A stretch of 7,903 nt of DNA. It comes from DALYLB01 sp046154695 (GTDB lineage: Bacteria; Acidobacteriota; Blastocatellia; RBC074). The stretch is from contig JBJXFI010000342.1 in assembly GCA_046154695.1 (NCBI GenBank), forward strand, positions 1 through 7,903, given 5' to 3'. Position numbers and translations under genes: made by a program. Below, piece by piece: positions 1 to 5,607 of this stretch; within the stretch, counting starts at the first letter, position 1; the number at the start of each line of letters is the position of its first letter. Below the pieces are notes generated by a model. It was not told the DNA's origin. It did no database searches and worked only from the letters and a program-made list of their open reading frames with translations.

Positions 1-111
1 GCCGGGCATTATAGTTTGAGCGCAACGTTTTGGGAGCAGGGTCAGGACAAACAAAATATTCGCAACCGTATGCGGCTGGAGAAAGTCTTTTGCCTTCCGG
101 TTGGCAAGGAT

Positions 112-135
112 GAGGGCGGATGTTCCCGCCTTTTT
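112..135 (+). terminator. Rho-independent terminator-like hairpin upstream of the first gene
   Basis: GGCGG (115-119) pairs with CCGCC (126-130) around a six-base loop. G-U, A-U and G-U pairs can extend the stem outward, and TTTTT follows at 131-135. This is the usual shape of an intrinsic terminator for + strand transcription entering from a gene left of the window. The stem is only five strong pairs, so efficiency is uncertain. It covers the ATG at 110 and lies just past the TTG at 101, the two upstream in-frame start codons of the first gene, which argues that translation starts later, at 176. Confidence 0.5.
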
Positions 136-165
136 CGTGCGTGTCGTCTGGCGCTCAAATACCGA

Positions 166-171
166 TAAAAT
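166..171 (+). promoter_or_regulatory. Possible -10 hexamer (TAAAAT) for a leaderless transcript of the first gene
   Basis: TAAAAT matches the TANNNT form of a bacterial -10 box and ends four bases before the ATG at 176. Transcription would then begin at or next to the start codon. This fits the lack of any Shine-Dalgarno sequence before that ATG, while four of the other five genes in the window have a purine-rich site. No convincing -35 box sits 16-18 bases upstream, so the assignment is weak and rests on position. Confidence 0.25.
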
Positions 172-175
172 CAAT

Positions 176-2461
176 ATGAAAAACTCGATCCACCATGTCG
201 CACTCTTTCTTTTGGTCAGTGTTGCAGCTCTGATGCTGGCCCCGAATCGTGAAAGCTCGGCGCAATCGCCCTCGCGCGCCAAATCGGGCAGCGATTGGGC
301 CGACTGGCGCGGGCCGACGCGGGATGGGCATTCATATGAGAAGCAGTTGCCCGAAAAATGGTCGCCGCAGGGAGACAACCTTCTCTGGAAAGCGCCCTAC
401 GGCGGGCGTTCGGCGCCGATCGTGATGAATGGGCGGGTCTTCGTCTTCAACAGCACGGGAGAAGGCGAGACGCTGCAGGAGCGCGTGATGGCGCTCGACG
501 CCGAGTCGGGCAAGGTTTTGTGGGAGCACAAGTTCAACGTCTATTCGACGGACGTGCCGCCCCGGCGGGTGGCGTGGTCCTCGCCGGTGGGCGATCCGAC
601 GACGGGAAATGTCTACGCGTTCGGCGCCTGCAACGATCTGGTCGCGCTCTCGTTTGACGGGAAGGTGGTCTGGACGCGATCCCTGACCGATGAGTTTGGG
701 GCCTGGACGACGCATGGCGGTCGCACGGTTTCGCCGATCATCGAGGGCGATCTCGTGATCGTCAGCACAGTGACCGACCAGTATGCCGATCTGGCCGCGC
801 GGCGGCACCGGTTTTATGCCTTCAATAAATTGAGCGGAGAAGCGGTCTGGATCAGCACGCCGGGCGGCCGCCCTTATGACACGACCTATTCGACGCCGGT
901 GGTCGCCACGACCGGCGGCACGCGCGTCCTGATCGCGGGCGGCGGAGACGGTTCGGTCTCGGCGGTCAAGGTCGCCACCGGAGAACCGGTCTGGACCTAC
1001 CCGGTCTCCAAGCGCGGCGTCAATCCGGGCGTGCTCGTCAAGGACGGCACCGCCTATATCTCGCATCAGGAAGAGAACATCGATGTGAACGAGATGGGCC
1101 TGCTCGCGGCCCTCGACATCTCGGTCAAGGGGACGGTCAGCAAGACCTCGAACGCCGACAAGGTCAAATACGCCATCACCAACTATCAGCTCGGCCCCGC
1201 CTCTCCCGTAATCGATGGAAACATGATCTATTTTGTTGACGCGGGCGCGAACCTTTTCGCCTTCGACATCGCGACCGCGCGGAAGGCCTGGGAACAGAAT
1301 CTGGGGACGATTCAGAAGGCCTCTCCCGTCTTCGCCGACGGCAAGATCTACGTCGGCACCGAGAACGGCACGTTCTACATTCTCAGGCCGACGCCGACCG
1401 GGTGCCAGATTCTCGACAAGGATGAGCTCGAACCGATGGCCCGGCAGGATCTCAAGACGGAGGCCGGAGACGAGGCCATTTCCGCCAACGAACAGATCAT
1501 CGGCGGCGTCGCCGTTTCACGCGGCCGCATCTATCTGGTCTCGACCAAACACATCTACGCGATCGGCAGGAAGAAGGCCGCGCCCCTGCCCGCCCTGCCG
1601 GAGAAGATCGACCCGGCGCCCGCCGCCGCGGCGGTCGCCCACGTGCAGGTCGTTCCGGTCGATGCCGTCGTCAAGCCGGGCGAAAGCGTCAGGCTCCAGG
1701 TCAATCTATTCGACGATCATGGCCGGTTCATCCGCGCCGAGCCGAATGCGGCGTTCGCTCTCGCCGGACTGAAAGGAACCGTCGCCAACGGGCGGTTCAC
1801 GGCGCCCGCCGACAACGTCGCCCAGGCCGGCATGATCAAGGCCACGGTCGGAACCGTCACCGGCACGGCGCGCTTCCGCGTCATTCCCCAGATGCCCTAC
1901 TCGGAGGACTTCTCCTCGCTGCCTGTCGATAAGGCGCCTCCGACCTGGCTCAATACCGACGGCAAATATATCGTTCGCGAGGCCGACGGCAACAAGTTCC
2001 TGGTCAAGCGGGCGGATCTCGGAATCTTCAAGCGGTCGCGCTCGATCTTCGGCTCCGCCGAGACGGCGAACTACATGATCGAAGCCGATGTCCAGGCCGT
2101 CGAGAAGCGCCGCCAAATGGGCGACGCCGGCGTCGTCGCGCAGCGATACGAACTCGTCCTGTTCGGCAACATTCAGAAAATCGAGCTGCGATCCTGGCAG
2201 ATCGAACCGAAACGCTCGTTCAGCAAACCCTTCGACTGGAAGGCCAACACGTGGTATCGCCTGAAACTCGAAGTCCAGACCCTGGCGGGCGGCAAGACCC
2301 GGGCCCGCGGCAAGGCATGGCCCGCGGGCGAACCCGAACCCGCCGCCTGGACAATTGAATGGATCGATCCCGTCGGCAATACTCATGGAGGCGCGGGCGT
2401 CTTCGCCGATAACGCCAACGAGGTCTTCTTCGATAATATCAAGGTGACGCCGAACAAGTGA
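176..2461 (+). CDS. Secreted PQQ-like (BamB-type) beta-propeller protein with Ig-like and LamG-like C-terminal domains
   Basis: This is a 761-residue exported multidomain protein of unknown function. Residues 1-29 are a signal peptide (K2, hydrophobic 8-22, likely cleavage after S-S-A at 29). A beta-propeller spans about 39-465. It opens with DWADWRG and carries blade motifs of the A-x-D-x-x-(T/S)-G-K-x-x-W type near 104-116, 155-166, 213-225, 261-273 and 360-372, plus weaker ones near 309, 400 and 460, suggesting eight blades. A Pro/Ala-rich linker (466-487) leads to an Ig-like domain (about 488-570), then a LamG/DUF1080-like jelly roll (about 575-761) ending FFDNIKV. There is no CxxCH and no Cys-Cys pair, so PQQ enzyme activity is unlikely; ligand or carbohydrate binding at the cell surface is inferred. 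ATG 176 is chosen over in-frame TTG 101 and ATG 110 because it places the signal peptide at the N terminus and clears the terminator-like hairpin. It has no clear ribosome binding site. Confidence 0.85.
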   Translation: MKNSIHHVALFLLVSVAALMLAPNRESSAQSPSRAKSGSDWADWRGPTRDGHSYEKQLPEKWSPQGDNLLWKAPYGGRSAPIVMNGRVFVFNSTGEGETLQERVMALDAESGKVLWEHKFNVYSTDVPPRRVAWSSPVGDPTTGNVYAFGACNDLVALSFDGKVVWTRSLTDEFGAWTTHGGRTVSPIIEGDLVIVSTVTDQYADLAARRHRFYAFNKLSGEAVWISTPGGRPYDTTYSTPVVATTGGTRVLIAGGGDGSVSAVKVATGEPVWTYPVSKRGVNPGVLVKDGTAYISHQEENIDVNEMGLLAALDISVKGTVSKTSNADKVKYAITNYQLGPASPVIDGNMIYFVDAGANLFAFDIATARKAWEQNLGTIQKASPVFADGKIYVGTENGTFYILRPTPTGCQILDKDELEPMARQDLKTEAGDEAISANEQIIGGVAVSRGRIYLVSTKHIYAIGRKKAAPLPALPEKIDPAPAAAAVAHVQVVPVDAVVKPGESVRLQVNLFDDHGRFIRAEPNAAFALAGLKGTVANGRFTAPADNVAQAGMIKATVGTVTGTARFRVIPQMPYSEDFSSLPVDKAPPTWLNTDGKYIVREADGNKFLVKRADLGIFKRSRSIFGSAETANYMIEADVQAVEKRRQMGDAGVVAQRYELVLFGNIQKIELRSWQIEPKRSFSKPFDWKANTWYRLKLEVQTLAGGKTRARGKAWPAGEPEPAAWTIEWIDPVGNTHGGAGVFADNANEVFFDNIKVTPNK

Positions 2462-2494
2462 CCGGATCGCGATAATGAAAATCGGATATTGCAT

Positions 2495-2557
2495 AGAGTC
2501 CCGGCTTCAGCCGGACTCTCCTATTGCCCTTGATGGACCGCCTGAAGGCGGAACTCC
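2495..2557. repeat. REP/BIME-like pair of inverted hairpin units
   Basis: Unit 1 (2495-2519) folds into a ten-pair stem with one bulged C and a TTCA loop (2506-2509). Unit 2 (core 2538-2551) is CCGCC-TGAA-GGCGG. When unit 2 is read on the minus strand (2556 down to 2534) and aligned with 2496-2518, 17 of 23 bases agree. The change at aligned positions 9 and 16 is compensatory (G-C in one unit, C-G in the other). The two loops are exact reverse complements. Two related palindromes in opposite orientation between genes is the plan of a REP/BIME repeat; that this one is dispersed in the genome is inference, since no further copy is seen in the window. Confidence 0.55.
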
Positions 2558-2567
2558 AAACGTTTTT

Positions 2568-2573
2568 GAGGAG
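2568..2573 (+). promoter_or_regulatory. Ribosome binding site of the second propeller gene
   Basis: GAGGAG lies five bases before the ATG at 2579, giving a good Shine-Dalgarno match and spacing. It follows directly after a T5 run (2563-2567) and is 10 bases beyond the hairpin pair at 2495-2557, so folding of that pair need not hide it. Confidence 0.7.
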
Positions 2574-2578
2574 ATAGT

Positions 2579-4054
2579 ATGAAGTCACGCAGGTCGAGAT
2601 CGTTTGTTTTGGTGAGCATGTTCATCGCCGGGATCGCGATCGCATCGCGGTTTGCCTCGGCATCGGATCCCGGCGGCGGAGACTGGCCGATGTGGGGCGG
2701 AACGCCGGACCGGAATATGGCGTCGAATATGAAGGGGCTGCCCGATTCATGGAATGTCGAGAAGAAGACCAACGTCAGGTGGACCGCGTCGATCGGGTCG
2801 CAGAGTTACGGAAACCCGGTGGTCGCGGGGGGCACGGTCTTTCTCGGGACGAACAACGAGGGGCTTCGCGATCCGAAGCAGGGGGGCGATCGCGGCGTGC
2901 TGATGGCGTTCGATGAGAAGACGGGCGAATTTCTCTGGCAGATGACGCACGAGAAGCTTACCTCGGGCCGCGTCAATGATTGGCCGTATCAGGGGGTCTG
3001 TTCGTCGCCGATCGTCGAGGGGGACCGGGTCTATTATGTCTCGAACCGCGGTGAGCTGCTCTCTGTCGATGCGAAAGGCTTCCGCGACGACGAGAATGAC
3101 GGTCCGGTGACCGACGAGAAGTTCAAGGGAAAGTTCGACGGCGACGTGGTCTGGAAATTCGACATGATCGAGGAGGTCGGCGCGCATCCGCACAACATGG
3201 CGAACTCCTCGCCCGTGATCTGGGGCGATCTGATCTATGTCAGCACCTCGAACGGGCAGGATGAGAGCCACGTGAATGTCCCTTCGCCCAAGGCGCCGTC
3301 GATCATCGCCGTCAACAAGAAGACCGGCAAACTGGTCTGGGAAGCCAATCACGTGTTCGACAAGATTTTGCACGGGCAGTGGTCCTCGCCCGCGATCGGC
3401 AAACTCGGCGGCGTGGACCAGGCGATCATCGGCGAGGGGGACGGCTGGGTTCGCGGCTACGATGCCGCGAACGGCAAGATGCTCTGGCAGTTCGACACCA
3501 ATCCGAAGGAATCGGTCTGGCCCAAGACGCGAAACGAGCTGATCGCGACGCCGGTCATTTATGACAACAAGGTCTATATCGCGAACGGGCAGGATCCGGA
3601 GCACGGCGAAGGGGTGGGTCATCTCTATTGCATCGACCCCTCCAAGCGCGGCGATATCACCAAAGAGGGGTTGATCTGGCATTTCGACAAGATCCGGCGC
3701 ACGGTTTCGACGGCGGCGATTCACGACGGGCTGTTGTATTACCCGGATTTCAGCGGGTTCCTGCACTGCATCGACGCGAAGACGGGGAAGGAGCTCTGGC
3801 AGCACGATCTGTTCGCCGCGATTTGGGGATCGGCGCTGGTGGCCGACGGCAAGGTCTACCTGGGGGATGAGGACGGAGACATCGTCGTCCTCGCGGCCGG
3901 GAAAGAGAAGAAATTGATCGGCGAAATGAACATGGGGAGCTCGGTTTATTCGACGCCGGTTCCCGCCAATGGCGCCCTGATCGTGATGAACCGCAATCAG
4001 ATCTATTCGCTGGCGGTCGGCGGAGTGCTCGCCGCGCCCAAGGCAGGACAATAA
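2579..4054 (+). CDS. Secreted PQQ-binding-like beta-propeller repeat protein
   Basis: This is a 491-residue exported protein that is almost entirely propeller. Residues 1-28 form a signal peptide: a basic start with R4, R5 and R7, hydrophobic 9-22, and A-S-A cleavage at 26-28. The two arginines are not followed by a Tat consensus, so Sec export is likelier. The mature part opens with DWPMWGG (35-41). Blade motifs are clear at 109-121 (MAFDEKTGEFLWQ), 242-254, 291-303 and 396-407, with others near 160, 349, 435 and 475, implying about eight blades. An acidic, Lys-rich insertion (about 166-188) splits the second visible motif. No CxxCH or vicinal Cys pair is present, so catalysis with PQQ is doubtful; BamB-like scaffolding or ligand binding outside the cytoplasm is inferred. 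It is a paralogue in fold of the genes at 176 and 6722, but not a close tandem copy. The start is fixed by GAGGAG at 2568 and the signal peptide. Confidence 0.88.
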   Translation: MKSRRSRSFVLVSMFIAGIAIASRFASASDPGGGDWPMWGGTPDRNMASNMKGLPDSWNVEKKTNVRWTASIGSQSYGNPVVAGGTVFLGTNNEGLRDPKQGGDRGVLMAFDEKTGEFLWQMTHEKLTSGRVNDWPYQGVCSSPIVEGDRVYYVSNRGELLSVDAKGFRDDENDGPVTDEKFKGKFDGDVVWKFDMIEEVGAHPHNMANSSPVIWGDLIYVSTSNGQDESHVNVPSPKAPSIIAVNKKTGKLVWEANHVFDKILHGQWSSPAIGKLGGVDQAIIGEGDGWVRGYDAANGKMLWQFDTNPKESVWPKTRNELIATPVIYDNKVYIANGQDPEHGEGVGHLYCIDPSKRGDITKEGLIWHFDKIRRTVSTAAIHDGLLYYPDFSGFLHCIDAKTGKELWQHDLFAAIWGSALVADGKVYLGDEDGDIVVLAAGKEKKLIGEMNMGSSVYSTPVPANGALIVMNRNQIYSLAVGGVLAAPKAGQ

Positions 4055-4074
4055 GGGCAGCCGGGAGTCGAGTC

Positions 4075-4132
4075 GCCGGGACGCGGATGCTGGGGAGGGG
4101 CATGGGCCTTTTCGTCTCATCCGCGTTTCGGT
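4075..4132 (+). other. Long intergenic stem with a nested hairpin in its loop
   Basis: ACGCGGATG (4081-4089) is the exact reverse complement of CATCCGCGT (4118-4126). The helix continues outward with G-U, G-U, G-C, C-G, C-G and G-U pairs to 4075/4132, giving 15 consecutive pairs. The 28-base loop holds a second, weaker stem (4094-4101 with 4106-4113, loop ATGG, three wobble pairs). The structure fills most of the 91-base gap and ends seven bases before the GGAGG site of the next gene. No T-run follows at once, so it is not a textbook terminator; a 5'-leader or mRNA-processing structure, or a decayed repeat, are alternatives. Confidence 0.5.
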
Positions 4133-4138
4133 TTGAGA

Positions 4139-4143
4139 GGAGG
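4139..4143 (+). promoter_or_regulatory. Strong ribosome binding site of the DUF3052 fusion gene
   Basis: GGAGG, inside GAGAGGAGG (4135-4143), lies two bases before the ATG at 4146; if the earlier part of the purine run pairs, the spacing is more usual. It is the strongest Shine-Dalgarno match in the window and sits immediately 3' of the long stem at 4075-4132. Confidence 0.7.
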
Positions 4144-4145
4144 CC

Positions 4146-4925
4146 ATGTCGCGAATTCGATTGATTCATTGGAATGCCGAAGAGGCCGCTCCGCGGATCG
4201 AGACCCTGCGCGCAGCCGGATATGAGGTTGAATATGGAGAGTTGAACGGGGATGCCTATCGCGAGCTCCGGTTCAATCCGCCGGCGGCCTTCGTCATCGA
4301 CCTGTCCCGCCTCCCATCGCAGGGGCGCGACGTGGCGGCCGGACTTCGAGGATATAAGAACACGCGCGCCATCCCGCTGGTCTTCGTGGATGGGGAGCCG
4401 GAGAAGGTCGAACGCATACGGCGGCTGCTGCCCGACGCAACATATACGACCTGGCGCAAGATTCGCGCATCGATCAAGACGGCCATCGACAAGGCGCCGG
4501 TCGCCCCGATCGTCCCCGAATCGAACCTCGCGGGCTATTCCGGAACGCCGCTGCCGAAAAAACTCGGGATCAAGGAGAATGCGACGGTCGCCTTGATCAA
4601 CGCGCCCAAGGATTTCGAGGCCGCGCTCGGCGAGCTGCCCGCCGGCGTCAAGTTCAAGAAACAGCCGACGGGACAGCCGGATCTGATCCTCTGGTTCGTC
4701 CGCATGCGGGCCGAACTGGAAGATCGCATCCAGGTGATGCGCAACCTGACCGGCGGCGGGGCCATCTGGATCGCGTGGCCGAAACAGGCGTCCGGCCTCG
4801 CCGGCGATATCACACAAAATCTCGTTCGTGAGACGGGGCTGGCCGCGGGGCTCGTCGATTACAAGGTCTGTGCGATTGACGCCGTCTGGTCCGGGCTGAA
4901 GTTCGTGCAGCGCAAGGCCAGGTGA
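4146..4925 (+). CDS. Degenerate receiver-like domain fused to a DUF3052 domain
   Basis: This 259-residue protein has no signal peptide or membrane segment and is presumably cytoplasmic. Residues 1-118 have the alternating beta/alpha pattern of a response-regulator receiver, with D52 (FVIDLSRLPSQG) at the phospho-acceptor position. The acidic pair expected after strand 1 is replaced by HWN (8-10), and neither the conserved Thr/Ser after strand 4 (VFVDG, 79-83) nor the usual Lys-Pro near the end (TYTTWRKI) is retained, so normal phosphorylation is doubtful. Residues about 134-257 match DUF3052 as I know it: LGIKENATVALINAP, LILWFVRMRAEL, IWIAWPK (207-213) and the closing VWSGLKFV. The function of DUF3052 is unknown to me. 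Transcription may be independent: a 91-base structured gap precedes it and a 117-base gap follows. The start is fixed by GAGAGGAGG at 4135. Confidence 0.85.
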   Translation: MSRIRLIHWNAEEAAPRIETLRAAGYEVEYGELNGDAYRELRFNPPAAFVIDLSRLPSQGRDVAAGLRGYKNTRAIPLVFVDGEPEKVERIRRLLPDATYTTWRKIRASIKTAIDKAPVAPIVPESNLAGYSGTPLPKKLGIKENATVALINAPKDFEAALGELPAGVKFKKQPTGQPDLILWFVRMRAELEDRIQVMRNLTGGGAIWIAWPKQASGLAGDITQNLVRETGLAAGLVDYKVCAIDAVWSGLKFVQRKAR

Positions 4926-4986
4926 GCCTCGATGTTTGCGTTGAGCAGTTCCTTGAATTGGGCGGTACATTCATCGCACTGAAGCG

Positions 4987-5017
4987 GCCGCCATCGCGCC
5001 GGCGGCGCCGTGGCGGC
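4987..5017 (+). other. Stable GC-rich intergenic hairpin
   Basis: GCCGCCA (4987-4993) pairs perfectly with TGGCGGC (5011-5017). Inside it, GCGCC (4996-5000) pairs with GGCGC (5004-5008) around a three-base loop, leaving a 2x2 internal loop: twelve strong pairs in 31 bases. No T-run follows. It lies 15 bases before the AGGAG site of the membrane protein gene and contains the in-frame GTG at 5010, making that codon an unlikely start. A transcript-stabilising or attenuating leader element is possible; chance pairing in GC-rich spacer DNA is the alternative. Confidence 0.45.
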
Positions 5018-5032
5018 GGGCTCGAAACCGGA

Positions 5033-5037
5033 AGGAG
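5033..5037 (+). promoter_or_regulatory. Ribosome binding site that sets the start of the four-TM protein
   Basis: AGGAG lies five bases before the ATG at 5043. The alternative GTG at 5010 has no such site and is buried in a hairpin, so 5043 is the supported start. Confidence 0.7.
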
Positions 5038-5042
5038 AAAGC

Positions 5043-5600
5043 ATGAAAATCGTACTTGCGGGAATTCTGGGCGGGATCGTGGTTTTTCTATGCAGCTCGG
5101 TCACTCACCTGTTGACTCCGATCGGGAGAATGGGCATCAGCGTCCTGCCCAATGAGGAGCCGGTGCTTGCGGCGATGCGGAGCGGTATTCAATCCCCCGG
5201 CCTCTACTTTTTTCCGGGCCTGGATATGAGCCGCACGCTAACGCCCGAGGAGCAGCAGGCCTGGTCCGAGAAGGTAAAGACCGGCCCTTCGGGGGTGATC
5301 GTCTATCATCCGCAAAACGGCCCCCAGATGTCTCCGAAGATGCTGCTGAGCGAATTGGGGACCAACATTCTGGCCGCGCTCATTGGCGCGTTTCTGTTGA
5401 CGATGGCGGGCGGCTCGTTCGGCAGGCGAAGCCTCATGGTCATGCTGTTGGGCGTGTTCGCGTGGCTTTCCATCAGTGTGTCGCATTTGATCTGGTACGG
5501 CTTTCCGACGGCGTTCATTCTGGCGGAGGGAATCGATCAGGCGGCCGGGTGGCTGCTGGCCGGACTGGTGATGGCGAAGATGATCCGACCGGCTGTGTGA
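5043..5600 (+). CDS. Conserved-type four-helix membrane protein of unknown function
   Basis: This is a 185-residue integral membrane protein. Predicted hydrophobic helices are at about 3-24, 102-122, 129-150 and 155-180. A soluble segment of about 75 residues lies between the first and second helices and contains PNEEPVL (36-42), GLYFFPG (53-59), an acidic TPEEQQAW stretch (67-74) and GVIVYHP (84-90). The short loop between helices 2 and 3 is basic (GRR, 127-129), suggesting it faces the cytoplasm and the large soluble loop faces outside. I recognise the plan, one TM, a loop with a G-x-Y-x-F-P-G-like motif, then three TMs, as that of uncharacterised bacterial proteins, but no function is known to me. 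The stop lies seven bases before the Fe-ADH start, so the two are probably co-transcribed. Start ATG 5043 is preferred over GTG 5010 because of AGGAG at 5033. Confidence 0.75.
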   Translation: MKIVLAGILGGIVVFLCSSVTHLLTPIGRMGISVLPNEEPVLAAMRSGIQSPGLYFFPGLDMSRTLTPEEQQAWSEKVKTGPSGVIVYHPQNGPQMSPKMLLSELGTNILAALIGAFLLTMAGGSFGRRSLMVMLLGVFAWLSISVSHLIWYGFPTAFILAEGIDQAAGWLLAGLVMAKMIRPAV

Positions 5601-5607
5601 AGACGCT

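Noticed and set aside
1..168. Reading frame +1 is open from the window edge to a TAA at 166-168 (about 55 codons), possibly the end of an upstream gene.
   Set aside because: The translation has no recognisable protein character, runs through the terminator-like hairpin, and an open run of this length is not rare in GC-rich DNA.
2538..2567. Intrinsic terminator formed by the hairpin 2538-2551 and the T5 run at 2563-2567.
   Set aside because: Eleven bases separate the stem from the T-run, too far for a standard intrinsic terminator; the hairpin is better explained as one unit of the inverted pair.
2588..2605. Tat signal in the second propeller protein because of paired arginines near the N terminus.
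   Set aside because: The residues after the arginine pair do not fit S/T-R-R-x-F-L-K; the rest is an ordinary Sec-type signal peptide.
176..4054. PQQ-dependent (quinoprotein) alcohol dehydrogenase function for the propeller proteins, suggested by the Fe-ADH nearby.
   Set aside because: There is no vicinal Cys-Cys, no CxxCH and no recognisable Asp/Ca site pattern; the repeats match the general BamB-like propeller class.
2747..4147. A 466-codon open frame on the minus strand opposite the second propeller gene; similar long minus frames lie opposite the other genes.
   Set aside because: These are antisense shadows of GC-rich codon use: the translations are rich in Arg, Asp and Pro without domain motifs, while the + strand frames encode clear propellers, DUF3052 and Fe-ADH.
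4941..4971. A possible sigma-70-like promoter, TTGAGC (4941-4946) and TACATT (4966-4971), ahead of the membrane protein gene.
   Set aside because: Only four of six bases match at each box and the spacer is 19 bases; too weak to call, though a promoter in this gap is plausible.
4859..5104. A minus-strand frame with CDEC and a plausible helical stretch (FKELLNANIEA) in the gap after the DUF3052 gene.
   Set aside because: It overlaps two real genes and a strong hairpin, has no ribosome site before its start, and shows only one Cys pair.
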